From Siphonodentalium dalli (taxonomy: Eukaryota > Mollusca > Scaphopoda > Gadilida > Siphonodentaliidae), in assembly GCA_032622095.1 (NCBI GenBank), contig CP136061.1, forward strand, positions 264,648,077 to 264,712,076: a stretch of 64,000 nt of DNA. Reading direction: 5' to 3'. Position numbers and translations under genes: made by a program. Each line of letters opens with the position of its first letter. The first letter of the stretch is position 1. A model generated the notes under the pieces. The model ran no database searches. It saw nothing but the letters and a program-made list of their open reading frames with translations, and was not told the DNA's origin. This document shows positions 23,207-34,900 of the stretch, one piece after another.

Positions 23207-24030
23207 GAGGCAGGGACCAGCCTAGAGGTTTCAGATTAGAAGAAATCACTTCTCCATGTTTGGTTATTAGGGAGAAGTGGACCAAGCCTGAGTTTAGTGT
23301 GCCTGTCATTTGCAGAATGAGGTCCCCAGAGGGTGAATTTAGTGATGCTATCCCACATAGCGTGCCAAATTCACCCTCTGCATGGCCTCATCTGCTATGG
23401 GGAGACATAGACTTAGGTTGAAGTTCCCAAATGGTGAATATTGTGATGTACACCCATCGGGAACCTCGATTATGCAATGTGTCATCTGCCAATTTGGGGA
23501 TGTAGAGAAACTAAACTAAAACAGAAATTAGAATCTAAATTTCTATAGAAATTTGATAATAAAGAAACTTTCCAGAGTAATATAGCCTGCTAAGCGGGAT
23601 AGCATCACTAGATTCACCCTCTGGGGACCTCATTCTGCTTAGGCCCTCAACTGCTATGGCAGACCTCGGATCAGATTGAAGTTCCCCAATTGAAGTTGGT
23701 GATGTTCACCCATTGGGCACCTCAATTATGAATTTTATCTACTGCAAATTAGGGCATATATAAACTTCCCAGAAGGGAAAACTAAAAACAATGTTAATTT
23801 GATGCTATAGATACTTCCCAGAAGATGAGGCCTAAGCAGAATGAGGTCTCCAGAGGGTGAATTTGGCGATGCTAGCCCGCTATGCGGGATAGTATCAATA
23901 TATTCACCCTCTGGGGACCTCATTCTGCAAATGACAGGCATGCTATTTTGCAGACTTGGAAGTGGCACATTTTAGGGAGAAGCTATCTCCCAAATTGCCC
24001 TCTAGGCTGGTCCCTGTCTCCCAAGTCACC
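23207..24030. mobile_element. Large foldback with embedded family B element
   Basis: Outer arms GGCAGGGACCAGCCTAGAGG (about 23211) and the complement CCTCTAGGCTGGTCCCTG (about 24000) enclose inner family B arms. AAGCCTGAGTTTAGTGTGCC and GAGGTCCCCAGAGGGTGAAT start near 23290 and 23318, with the mirrored ends near 23910-23945. The middle repeats GAGGCCTAAGCAGAATGAGG hairpins. No ORF. A second partial copy of the right outer arm follows at 24031-24048. Confidence 0.8.
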
Positions 24031-24261
24031 CTCTAGTCTGGTCCCTGCAAAGGGATATTATACACCTTAGTGCTAAACCATAACCTTTACCTTCAGCCTT
24101 GGTCTGTTTTATATCTGAATTGAATAACGGTATATTGTCTGCATTCAGATAAGTAGATTATTATGATTATGCTGTTTGTTATACTTGATTATGTTGTCTG
24201 CATTCTGAGGTTCACATCCCTAGCACTAAATTGGTTATTGTCGCATGTTGTTATATAAGAA

Positions 24262-24336
24262 GACACCCAGGATCTCCTAAACATGCAAAAAGACACCCAG
24301 GATCTCCCAAAATGTGCAAAAAATCACCCAGCATCT
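24262..24336. repeat. Three short tandem units of about 30 bp
   Basis: GACACCCAGGATCTCCTAAA, GACACCCAGGATCTCCCAAA and TCACCCAGCATCTT are spaced about 30 bp apart with ATGCAAAAA linkers. Inverted relatives of the same words occur near 24870 and 25265-25300. Confidence 0.75.
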
Positions 24337-24339
24337 TAA

Positions 24340-24583
24340 CCCTTTGAGTGCCAGGGGCCGATATTATCGGCCCTAAACCTACACAATAAGTCTGTTAAAG
24401 AATATAATAAAATATATTAAAATTCTAAAATATTAAAAAAATAAAAAAAATAAAAAAAAATTGTTAAGCCAATGCATTCTCTTATATATGCGAGGCGACC
24501 TATGGTCGACTTGCATATATAAGAGAATGCATTGGCACAGGGTATATGGGTTGATACAAAAATCGGACCTGGCACTCAAAGGG
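24340..24583. mobile_element. Family E TTAA MITE, copy 2 (short form)
   Basis: TTAA at 24336-24339, then CCCTTTGAGTGCCAGGGGCC. The right end is CCTGGCACTCAAAGGG, followed by TTTTAA. It contains one hairpin module (24469-24535) with the usual AATTGTTA and CACAGGGTATATGGG flanks, which match family E copy 1. Confidence 0.9.
24469..24535. repeat. 67-bp hairpin module (family E copy 2)
   Basis: One base in the stem differs from the consensus (GACTTGCATATATAAG instead of GACTCGCATATATAAG). Confidence 0.95.
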
Positions 24584-24689
24584 TTTTAAAAAAAAATTAT
24601 TTTAAATTAGTCGCATGTTCATTATTACTACAGTAATTATTTGTTTGTGATTTTTTAGTGCAATCATTCAATGTAATTTGAATGGTTAT

Positions 24690-24790
24690 TTCCCAGAAGT
24701 GGAAAAAGTAACTAAAAACAATGTTAATTTGAGACTATAGATATTTCCCAGAAGATGAGGTCCCCAGAGGGTGAACTTGGTGATTCCACC
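24690..24790. mobile_element. Family B fragment
   Basis: Matches 23770-23850, including AACTAAAAACAATGTTAATT and CCCAGAAGATGAGG, then GGTCCCCAGAGGGTGAACTT. The second half of the hairpin is missing. Confidence 0.75.
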
Positions 24791-25114
24791 TGCATTGAGT
24801 TTTCCTGTCACATCTGAACGAATCTTTGATATGCTGGTTGAGTTTTTGCACAATTGGGATATCCTGGGTGTTTGTTTGCACATTTATTACACGCTTGTTC
24901 CTAGAAGTACAGTGTTATTGCTGTTCCATATTTACAAATCCGTATGGAACTACGCATCTCGTTGACATAAAATGACGTACATGACGTTCGCCTCAACCAT
25001 GACATAAAATAAAAGAATCATCACACATGACAAACACGCCCTGTATGAGCCTAAATAAACCTTCTAATCCTGTATTTTTAATGCACGGATTCTAGGACGC
25101 GGAGCATGTAATAA

Positions 25115-25272
25115 ACACAGAACGACACGATGTGTAAATGGGTTTGCCAATACGGCACTCGTGCTGTCGCGGAAGGATAGAACTCGAGGCACAAGCGCCT
25201 CTCGTTCTATCCTTCCGCGACAGCACTCGTGCCGTATTGACAAACCCATTTACACATCGTGTCGTTCTGTGT
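25115..25272. repeat. Near-perfect 158-bp foldback hairpin
   Basis: Arms of about 70 bp start ACACAGAACGACACGATGTG and differ by about one base (GTTTGCCAA versus GTTTGTCAA). The loop of about 18 bp contains GGCACAAGCGCC. Such identity implies recent origin or arm correction. It is flanked by inverted CAGGATCTCCTAAA-type words. Confidence 0.93.
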
Positions 25273-25715
25273 ATTTAGGAGATCCTGGATGGCTTTTTGC
25301 ACAATATCATGTGACAATAACCAATTCAGTATCACGAGCAGTCCTAAGTTGACCAATGCTTGTGCTCCAATCCTTTTGACAATTGTATAAATTATATTAT
25401 AATTTATTATCTTTGGCAATAAATTATGTTTATAATTAAACATCACTAATGCATGGTCGGTCATATGGAATTTTGTCAAAGACAAATCAACTGACATAAT
25501 TAATATTATCCATAAACTGGCCATATGAATATGTTTTTATCCATCCAATTTACCAATATTATGATGTCATGCTCCTATAACATGTCTGGCACTTCCTCAA
25601 TTCAACTATTTTAGCTACAACTATTATAAATGAATACGGCTATATCAAACGAAGGTTTTCTCTGATTTTTTCGAAAAATTTTCATACTCCTTCTGGTGGT
25701 CCTGCTCATCTGGTA

Positions 25716-25872
25716 TTGGTGGGTCTTGCTGAATTTCTATGATGCTGGAAAGGCAAACTGATGCTGTTACAAAAAAGTACTGTTATTTTTTCTAAAGCAG
25801 TCATTTTCACAGTGTTTGGCTAATCCAATTGATTTAATAAAAAGCCAGTGTCTGTATGAAACATTCAAGAAC
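25716..25872. repeat. Solo arm related to 46930-47095
   Basis: AAACTGATGCTGTTA, ATCCAATTGATT and GTATGAAACATTCAA align in order with 46970-47095. Family A copy 6 begins immediately afterwards. Confidence 0.6.
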
Positions 25873-25874
25873 AT

Positions 25875-25983
25875 ACAGTAATTAATTAATCGACTCCTTA
25901 ACCACCGCAGAATTATGGGTAACTTTTCAGGATTTAGTTGGAAATATGGCTTGTTGCCATTCATCAGAAAGCTCTCGGGGAGA
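25875..25983. mobile_element. Family A MITE, copy 6 (left half only)
   Basis: Runs from ACAGTAATTAATTAATCGAC through the left arm and stops at the loop GAAAGCTCTCGGGGAGA; the right arm is absent. Confidence 0.85.
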
Positions 25984-26126
25984 AAAATACTATAATTCAT
26001 CACCATTTGGAACGTCTCTGTCTCAGAAGGTGCCCACAGAGTAATATATAATAGCTGAAATCATAAAATTATTTCCCCCATTATGGCTCCCAGAATGCAA
26101 CAGAATTCAAACTTTTGTTTATTCAA

Positions 26127-26186
26127 TGAAAGGGGAATAACTCTATATCTAAATATATTTATTTAGTTATTCCCCTTCCATTGAAA
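26127..26186. repeat. Inverted repeat of GGGGAATAACT
   Basis: TTCAATGAAAGGGGAATAAC and its complement GTTATTCCCCTTCCATTGAA lie about 20 bp apart. A single arm with the same sequence occurs near 19090. Confidence 0.8.
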
Positions 26187-26364
26187 TTAATATACTTTGT
26201 GCAGAAACTTCAGCACAGCACACACGTCTGCATCTCAACAAAAATAATATTTTTGCAGTTTATTACATGGAATAAGTTGAAAATATAATGTTTTGAAGCT
26301 TCCTCTTTCAAATGTTTATAAATAGGCATATATTTTATATAATGTGACATAGTTCAAAAATTAA

Positions 26365-26570
26365 CCCTTTCAGTGCCAAGTCCGATTTTTGTATCAACCC
26401 ATATTTCCTTGATCATTTTCAAATTTATTGATTATTATAATGTGATACATTGATGGAAAGAGCTCTAAGAGCTCTTTCCATCAATGCATCACATTATTAT
26501 AATCAATAAATTTGAAAGATGATCAAGGAAATATGAGTTGATACAAAAATCGGACTTGACACTGAAAGGG
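26365..26570. mobile_element. Family E TTAA MITE, copy 3 (different interior)
   Basis: Flanked by TTAA at 26361-26364 and 26571-26574, with termini CCCTTTCAGTGCCAAG and CTTGACACTGAAAGGG. Instead of the 67-bp module it has its own near-perfect foldback, with ATTATAATCAATAAATTTGA on the right and the loop AGAGCTCTAAGAGCTCT. It shares the TTGATACAAAAATCGGAC stretch next to the right end with copies 1 and 2. Confidence 0.9.
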
Positions 26571-26574
26571 TTAA

Positions 26575-26710
26575 AGGTACTCAATCCGATTCGATGGGCC
26601 CCATATCATCAGATTCCAACAACAACAAAATTTTTTTAAATGCTGCTTCAGTTATCAGAATCGATTAATTGCCCAAAAATAATGCTAACCACAGTCAAAT
26701 ATAGTATAGA
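26575..26710. mobile_element. Family F TTAA element, end fragment abutting family E
   Basis: Begins AGGTACTCAATCCGATTCGA directly after TTAA 26571-26574, the same TTAA that ends family E copy 3. Continues with CAGATTCCAACAACAACA and GCTGCTTCAGTTATCAGAAT as in the (inverted) right half of family F copies, then breaks off before the family B copy. Confidence 0.85.
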
Positions 26711-26739
26711 ATTGCCCAAAACCTGTTATTTATTAACAT

Positions 26740-26965
26740 TTAGTTCACCCCAGAGGGTGAATTTAGTGATGCTACCCAGCATAGCAGGCTAGCATCACCA
26801 AATTCACCCTCTGGGAACCTCATTTTGCTGAGGTGTAAGCAGAATGAGGTCCCCAGAGGGTGAATTTGGTGGTGCTAGCCCGCTATGCGGGGTAGCATCA
26901 CTAAATTCACCCTCTGGGGACCTCATTCTGCAAATGACAGACACACTATTTCAAGGCTTGATTAT
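26740..26965. mobile_element. Family B double hairpin
   Basis: Two consecutive hairpins (26747-26823 and 26845-26930) on CCCAGAGGGTGAATTTAGTG and its complement. The right end GCAAATGACAGACACACTAT matches the 12.9-kb and 23.9-kb copies. Confidence 0.85.
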
Positions 26966-27165
26966 GGAATGGTACCTACTATCAGGTTTATATGTATTTT
27001 TGTTAAAAGTTATGTATGATATTTAGGTCTGTGCACAATTTTGTTGGTTTATTTTTATCATCTATACACATATTAAATGTTAGCAAATAGATCTGCTGTC
27101 TTGTGTTTATATTCCATTCAAACGCTCCATCATCGGGTTACAGAACTGACGACGATACCAGTGAA

Positions 27166-27331
27166 ATTTCGTATATATTACTACAGACCTATCTATATAC
27201 AATGTACTATTGCTTACAAATCTACACCTACTTACTCATTAACATAACTCGTAATTCCATATATATTACTACAAACCTATACTATTACTTACAAATCTAC
27301 ACCTGCTTACTCATGTACATAACTCTAGATT
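27166..27331. repeat. Tandem dimer of about 83 bp
   Basis: Two copies share TATATATTACTACA, ACTTACAAATCTACACCT and GCTTACTCAT-type words. The second is slightly shortened. Confidence 0.75.
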
Positions 27332-27799
27332 TCAAAATTAACCCTTTCGATACCTCGCAGCCTACACATACGTTCTGAATTTCAAAATTGTGAAAACCCA
27401 ACTATGTACCACAGTCCCATCTTTATTGTAAACTACCAGTATATGACTATAATGATACTAATACATATTAAAGCTTTAATAACATCTATATTTAACAAGG
27501 ATGGTGCATGATTTTATGATACTGGTATACATATGCTTGTTATATAGTATGCTCTTATTTCCTAAATTTAAAAAGCACCAAGCATACTTCTCTTGTGCTC
27601 TTTTTAATTTATTTTACTTCTAAATTGTTGGGATGTGTACCTATGTTTATTACACACCTTTGTCCATGTTACCGAAGGCAGGTATACCCCTGTGTTCCCA
27701 CCCCCCGGATCTCTATATATCACAACAAATTTTTATGACTCACCTATTCATATAATAAGTTTAACCATTTCTATACTAAATACTCATTGAAGAATAGTT

Positions 27800-27900
27800 C
27801 CCTTATAGTATGGTCATGGTACTCAAAAAAGGGGGTTGACCCAGAAGAAATTGGTAAAGAAGCGATTTAACGCGGGAGAATCTCTGGTTCGATTATAGTG
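27800..27900. repeat. Left inverted arm of the 27.8-33.5 kb region
   Basis: TAGTATGGTCATGG, GACCCAGAAGAAATTGGTAA and GACGCGGGAGAATCTC-like sequence occur here and, inverted, at 33380-33480. More distant inverted similarity (rows of AAAATGGC words) seems to extend inward. Confidence 0.75.
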
Positions 27901-29350
27901 AGAACAAACGTTGTATACATTCTTGCAAAGGTAAAATATTATGCCACCTGTTTATGGCAAAAATGGAACCCCTCGTCCCAGATGGCCACCAAAATGGCAG
28001 CCTAAACTAGAAAATTTGAATTTTTGCCTAATATCTTAAAGATCAGTTCCTGTTGTTTGATAATGGTTCAGACTGGCGACTTTGTTTAGTCTTATTCATG
28101 TTAATACAGCATTGGAGCAATGAAAGATACCACAAATGGGGTCCCAGACTCCTCCACACCCTCAAAAATTCTATTTTACAGAACGCGGTATAAAATTTCA
28201 CAAATATTGCCATTGGGATTCCAGTCATATATCAACAAGAAATGGACAGAACTGTACAATGTAAGTTGGGCATACCATTATCTATGAATACTCTAATTCA
28301 ATGAAACCCAAATTGGCACTTTGTCTAAAAATGGCAGTCAAAATATGGAGAATGGCGGATTTTGGCCAGAGTGTCATTCAATCGATTATAAGTAGTGTTT
28401 GATGAATAAAATTGACTAAATAAATTCGAATGTATGTTGTATAGATCTTTATGATGCCGTTATGCTAGTTCTATGTAAAAACTTAAAAATCCGTACTCAA
28501 AATGGCCACCCGATGTGAAAAATACTATTTTCTATCACTTCTTTCAATGGTCGTGTCAACTGATCATTCCAGCAATGACATGTGTAATCGTTTAGGTCAT
28601 AGTTTACTCCAGTCCTTCACTCATTACTTCTAACGAATGTGGTATGAAATTTAACCAAAATCGGCTTTTGGGTTCTGGTCACATTTGATATTTAGGGATG
28701 AGCAGATCTTGTCTACAAAATAATAGAGCGTTTCTTTTATTTGTGAACATTCCATCTCAAATGTACCAAAAGAAATATATTTGATCTAATATGGCTTCCA
28801 AAACGAAAATGGTAGACTCTGCCCAGCTTGTCATATAATGAAAGTTGTGACTGGTGGATAATATATCTTTAATATCTCCTCTTTGGAGAGTCAGATTATA
28901 TACACTATACATGTATAGAACATACAATATATACACACAAATACACAACAATGACAAGTGAATCGCATGTGAATGAACTCATTTCTTTAGGCACGAGTGC
29001 CCCACATAAGGTTTCACGCGTGTAGAAGAAACGCGGGTTGGCAAATATTAACTATTCGGGCTTGGCCATAATTTCGTCAACTAGGATATTCGCTCTTTGA
29101 TTCCTTTTCTAAAAAAGAATTTTACGTGCATATTTTTCTCTTATTGAATACAGTATTGTTTTAATCTGGAATGTGTATGAAAAATCGTATTCCCCAACCT
29201 CTTAAGAAGGTTACAAAAACAGGAACGATTTATAGCTAGGTTGAGATACACTGGGAAAAAACTCTTTAGTTGGATGGTTTCGATAGAAAGTAAAACATAA
29301 TGACTATAAATTTCCTCTAAAACGGATTGTGAACGCACATTTTTCGACAT
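27900..29350. other. Gene-free stretch, possible inner arm
   Basis: AT-rich DNA punctuated by CCAAAATGGC-type words, as in other arms in this window. No recognisable ORF. Confidence 0.45.
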
Positions 29351-29845
29351 CATTGTTAGTGCTAGCTGGAACTAAATGTAGCCCATGGATTCCCCATTTC
29401 GACATGTACGAGAAGTGGTTTTACTCCTCTCAGATATCAACTCTCCGGTGAATGGTGATGTCTTATGTCCTAGAAAATACCTGTGCCAAATACATATATG
29501 TATGAGGACACTATCCCATACATTGTTTACACATCGAATCAGTAAGTATGTGGAGGTCTTCTTGGACAAGCGTGATTTTCAAAACTCGAAACCGTCTTTA
29601 CAAAAAGTAAAAGTTCATAGGAAGTGACGTTGGATGTAGGTCTAGTGTACGTCGTCTGTAGGAGATAGTTTTCATGTCAATAATTTGCACATATTTCGTG
29701 CTCTGATCAGCATGGATGAAAGCCTTATGTGGCAGTTTGATTGTCTAGCATCCGGAAAAGAACATGTTGATTGTTTACATTTCTTTGACAAAAATGTTGT
29801 CGGTCACCATGTTCATGTGGCATTTCTATTTATATAACCCTGATC

Positions 29846-31772
29846 AGTCTATGAGTAATTTTGATGAAAACTTCAAAAACGAAGTACTAAAAGAAAAACA
29901 GTTTTTAGAATACAAGTTACTGGAACCGCTCTACCAGGATAACCATAGATTGAACCGCACTATTACTGTAGAAGAAATAGAAAGCGCCCTTTCAAATGCA
30001 AAAAAATGGTAAATCTTCCGGACCAGACAATATACCATATGAGTGTTTAAAATATGATGCGATTAAACATGTATTGCAATATCTGTTCAATTTCATTTAT
30101 GACACAGGCATTTTCCCATCGATCTGGAGACAATCTTTCATATGTCCCATTCCAAAAGACAAAACACTGGATCCTAGAATCCCATTGAACTACCGTGGAA
30201 TTTCTCTAATCCCTACATGTAGTAAACTATATAGTAACATACTTAACAACAGACTAATGGAATTTTTTGAGATGCATGAAATACTGAATGAGGAACAAAA
30301 TGGTTTTAGACCCGGGAGGTCGTGTTTGGACAATAGTTTTAGCCTTATAAATGGGAAGAAACAGTTATTCACAACATTTATTGACGTCCGTAAAGCGTTT
30401 GACTGTGTTGACAGCGACATGTTACTGTTCAAGCTACTTAAATGTGGTGTGGATGGTAACATGTACCAATCAATCAGAAGTATGTATCTGACACATTTGC
30501 TTGCAACTTTGGGGTGAAACAGGGTGACAGTATTTCCACAACGCTCTTTAATTTGTATGTTAATGATCTTATTCGTGAACTTAAAGATCTAAACAGTGGG
30601 GTTGATTTAGGTGAACATACGATTTCCTCACTTGCTTACGCCGATGATTTTGTTTTGGTAACCGAGAATGAAACTGATATGCAGGTTATGTTAAAGACAG
30701 TTGAAAATTGGTGCTGCAAATGGCGTATGCCTATCAATATAGATAAAACTAAACTCGTTCATTTCAGACATAAATCTGCAGATTTGACACCCTGTACATT
30801 TGTTTTTAATAATAGTGTTATACAAATTGAAAAAATAATACAAATATCTTGGAATAATTTTTCATGAAAATGGAGAATTTCGGCATTACTGCAGATACTC
30901 TGGCAAAGTCGGCAGGTAGAGCTTTAGGGGCAGTAATATCACAAATCCACACATATACAGACATAGGTTTTAAGACATGTGAAAAACTCTTTCTTATCTA
31001 TGTAAGTCCGATATTGGACTATGTTTCAGCGGTTTGGGGCTATAAGAAATATCACTGTATAGATATGATTCAATACAGGGCTTTCAGATATTTTTTAGGT
31101 ATACATAGGTTTTGCCCGCTTTTGGCTATAGATGGTGAAATTGGCATTGAGACAAGCAGAATGCGACGTTGGGTGAATATGGCCAGACTTTTGAATCATT
31201 TAATAAAACTACCTGACAATAGACTTGTGAAAATTGTTTTTCTATGGGATTTGATGGAAAATTCAAATGGTTGGAGTGCGTCCTTTGGTAAAATACTTGC
31301 TAATGTAAACATGACACAGAATTTTGAATATCTACAAACATGTTGTTTGAATGTTTTTCAACACAGACTCTCACGAGAACAAGAAGAAACCTGGCTACAA
31401 AATTTAAACTATGTCACGAAATTACGCACATACAAAAAATTTAAAATGACTTATGCAACTGAGAAATATGTAGCTATGATTTTACACAAATCACATCGTT
31501 CTATTTTGGCACAATTCCGATGTGCCATTCTCTCTTTAAGCGTCGAAACTGGACGTTTCAAGAATGAGAAACTCCATGAACGTATTTGCGTCATATGTAA
31601 CTTGGACGAGGTTGAAGATGAAACTCACTTTCTCTTGCGTTGCCCTCATTATCATGACCTAAGGGTATTACTATTAAAATATGTACCCAAAATAATCTCT
31701 GAAAAGGTATCAGAAGGAAAATGTTATGACGCATTAGCAGAAATAATATCTTATCCACGACAATTTATCTAA
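29846..31772 (+). pseudogene. Non-LTR retrotransposon reverse transcriptase, frameshifted
   Basis: Four overlapping frames (to 30012, 29996-30517, 30514-30867 and 30864-31772) together cover most of a LINE ORF2 from just before the RT domain to the C-terminus. RT motifs are clear: NYRGISLIPTCSKLYSNIL, NGFRPGRSCLDN, FIDVRKAFDCVD, VKQGDSISTTLFNLYVNDL, AYADDFVLV (catalytic YADD) and KTKLVHF. The last frame holds the thumb-like and connector region (LIYVSPILDYVSAVWG) and a C-terminal zinc-knuckle-like motif (CVICNLDEVEDETHFLLRC). At least three frameshifts (near 30000, 30495 and 30850) make it inactive. The apurinic endonuclease domain is not seen upstream. It is the same broad family as the fragment at 51.8-52.7 kb. 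Confidence 0.92.
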
Positions 31773-33030
31773 GTATCTCTCCGACGCTTTCGGCAAAAGA
31801 AAGAATTATCTATATAAATAGAAAGCTACCGATTATATTATTAGTGGTTAATGCATATATGCAATGAATTAGAATAACTATAGTTTGCAGGAATTGATAT
31901 GCAAAATATTCCTTACACGTATGCAACTTGATTGATATTAAGCGTGACATATAGGCCTTATTGGGCGGGTATTTATTGTATTTTCCATTATTTTGTATTT
32001 TATTATGCATACACATGTCACGAAAATTAATTCTCTCTCTCTCTCTGTATCCAATGCCAACCTTGAAATACCAGTTCATCGAGCTAAATAGTTGATACGT
32101 TTACACCTACGGGTAGCGGAATGCTAATAACGTGTAAGCACTGGAGATCGATGCAGAAACAATACATCGAAGTACAGTGAATAGTCTAAATTTTGCAGTT
32201 GCGACGATGGTGCCAATAGATATCATTGATGCAAATACCTGTCTCCATATCCACCTTTTTTACAACAGAAGTGGGATGCAGATAGAACTTGTAACAACGG
32301 CGTATTATCTCAGGACATTCATGCTTCATGTACATCAAACTAATAAAAGTGAACACATCAATGGAAGAATAACAGATGCTTAAAAGCTCCAAAACTACAA
32401 CAAATGTTATAGTCAATGTTGAGGTTAGTTGGCAATGATGACGTTTTTTTCAAGTATAATTTATTGTTGGCAATGGGATAATAAACTAAATATTCTGAAC
32501 ATAGCGAGGCAATTATCCATAACATAAATAATAGGCTAAAATCGACCGGAATACTCAATGGGTTCAGATCCAGCCGTGGCGTACATTGTTCCTATATACA
32601 GATCATTGATGAAATTCACTCGATGTGTAGTAGATGTCGATGCGTATATATATTTACTAGAATGTTTCTATCCACATGTATATACCCTCAGTCGCATGAT
32701 TGTGAAGGGTATACAATGTACGTGCGGAATTTTCATTTTTCCTCTTGATATTAGAGAAAATAATTTTACTTTGAAACTACCTAGCTCCAATAACCAACTT
32801 GCCCACCCATTAAGTAAATCCCAGATTATTTACTCTTCCTTCGTGTCCTTTCCACTTTCCAGCTTCGCCATCACTGGGTGACCCATTATAGCCTGGTGCT
32901 TCCGGATTAGACCACCGATGCCCATATATTTGCTGGAAACGTTCCGAATAGTCGTTATAAGTAGAAATATTGACACTGTGTTTGCTAATAATCCAGATTC
33001 GTGCGCAATTTCATTTCTTTCTCTTAATAA
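31773..33030. other. Gene-free stretch after the LINE
   Basis: Includes the LINE 3' flank, a (CT)n tract at 32032-32046 and AT-rich DNA. Open frames on both strands lack recognisable domains. Confidence 0.5.
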
Positions 33031-33379
33031 CATGATGTTGGATACTGCAGTAGATACTGCTTCGTTGGCAACATGTTTAATGAGTCTGGTATCGTTAGCT
33101 CACAACCGAAGTTGGCTTTCCTCTGAGCAGAACTTAAATTTCGACAATTTTCGGTGGCCATTTTGGTAGACATCTTAGAATTTTTAATCGTGATTGGCTA
33201 CTCATACCCACAAAAACATACTGATTTCAATCAATGATGTATATTGGTGCCGAATTGGCGTTTTGTCGTGTGAGTTTTCGTGAATAACTACCTATTTGCG
33301 ATTTTCATTATTATTGGCGGCCATATTGGACGCCATCTTGAATTCTGAATTTTCCCCAAGGCGGATTTTAGCGGATTTT

Positions 33380-33480
33380 GGATATGTTATACACGAGATT
33401 CTCCCGCGTCGAATGACACCGAAACCGCTTTACCAATTTCTTCTGGGTCTAACCCTCCGACGACCATACTATTACCCTCC
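33380..33480. repeat. Right inverted arm of the 27.8-33.5 kb region
   Basis: GAGATTCTCCCGCGTCGAAT and TACCAATTTCTTCTGGGTCT are the inverted counterparts of 27805-27890. The arm then runs straight into the 22-bp minisatellite. Confidence 0.75.
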
Positions 33481-33870
33481 GACGACCATACTATTACCCT
33501 CCGACGACCATACTATTACCCTCCTACGACCATGCTATTACCCTCCGACGACCATACTATTACCCTCCGACGACCATACTATCACCCTCCGACGACCATA
33601 CTATTACCCTCCGACGACCATACTATTACCCTTCGACGACCATACTATTACCCTCCGACGACCATACTATTACCCTCCGACGGCCATACTATTACACTCC
33701 GACGACCATACTATTACCCTCCGACGACCATAATATTACCCTCCGACGACCATACTATTACCCTCCGACGACCATACTATTACACTCCGACGACCATACT
33801 ATTACCCTCAGACGACCATACTATTACCCTCAGACGACCATACTATTACCCTCCGACGACCATACTATTA
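33453..33870. repeat. 22-bp minisatellite, 19 copies
   Basis: The unit is CCCTCCGACGACCATACTAT plus TA, repeated 19 times with scattered substitutions (418 bp). All three forward frames read a 22-residue repeat because the unit has no stop; this is not evidence of a protein. The unit is part of the arm shared with 27803-27830, where it is present once. Confidence 0.96.
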
Positions 33871-34012
33871 GGAAATGTTCAGATAATAACATCAACAAAC
33901 AACCAGAACATATGCACCAATGTGAATCCGTCTACTCTTGTATTATCTGGGTGTTTTCTGTCTTCCGTCTGCTTCTATTACTTGAACACCCCTCCAAATG
34001 AATAATAGACCA
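33871..34012. mobile_element. Family G element
   Basis: Begins GGAAATGTTCAGATAATAAC and ends CACCCCTCCAAATGAATAAT, then AGACCATCC. Shares these words with 16219-16437 and 57425-57592. Confidence 0.6.
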
Positions 34013-34330
34013 TCCAAACTCGAAATTGCACGATTTAAGTGACTTTGTGAGCGATTTTGCTTTGCGTCGCTTATAATTATGGGAATTTCCCCGGGTACTT
34101 AATTCAATGTTTATTCCAATATCGGCTCACAAAAAGCATGCAATGTCGAGCTGGGATCACTCCTAAATGTGAAGTAGATTATTAAGGAACAAGTATTAGC
34201 AAAGAAATATATTCACAGCTGCCTTGTTTGTTCAATGGTTATCAAGTTCCCTGTCAAACTTGACCAGAACATCAAAAAGTTCCCAGGTTTTGTACTTGTG
34301 CTATATATGGCCTGTACGGATGTAGCCGGA
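34013..34330. mobile_element. Family I element, partial copy with empty TTAA site
   Basis: Aligns with the inverted-arm element at 38405-39355: GTGACTTTGTGAGCGATTTT, GTTCCCTGTCAAACTTG, AAAAGTTCCCAGGTTTTGTA. At 34182-34185 it has a single TTAA exactly where the 38.5-kb copy carries the family F insertion. Confidence 0.75.
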
Positions 34331-34833
34331 GAAGATATTAGTCACACAATATAGGATGCAAGTTGGTCTGACATACAAATGGTACCAAAATTAGATCGCC
34401 TGTTACAAATATTCACAACAGTTTGTTTGACCAGCACACATTTTATAGGCCAACCTCACCTCCAGCTAAAGGCGCGATATGAACAACTCATGGCTGGGGG
34501 TAATTGTAATTGTATTATTGTTATTAATTACTTTTTCGCAAGTGATTGATAATAATTTGTAACTGGGCCATTTCTCAATTACAAGCAATTGAAAGTAATT
34601 AATACTTGGATATTTAAACATGTAATTTAATTACTTTTTAAATCACATTTATTTATTACTTTCCAAAATTATCATAGGTATCATTTAAAGACTACACGTA
34701 CATGTAATAATTATATCACATACAAACCACGATACTCCATTCGTTCACATAATATATTCCACGTATTTGTTCACATAATATGTGTCCCGCCATATCAAAT
34801 CCAGTCGTAAGTCGGGCTTTTTTTTACCCTGTG

Positions 34834-34900
34834 CCAATGCATTCTCTTATATATGCGAATCGACCATAGGTCGCCTCGCATATATAAGAGAATGCATAGG
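34834..34900. repeat. Hairpin module, inverted (family D copy 3)
   Basis: Loop ATCGACCATAGGTCGCC. The right arm ends GCATAGG rather than GCATTGG. Confidence 0.93.

Noticed and set aside
33296-34005. Open frames with a PTTILLPSDDHTITLRRP-type repeat
   Set aside because: They are translations of the 22-bp minisatellite; several frames are open at once and no gene signals flank them.
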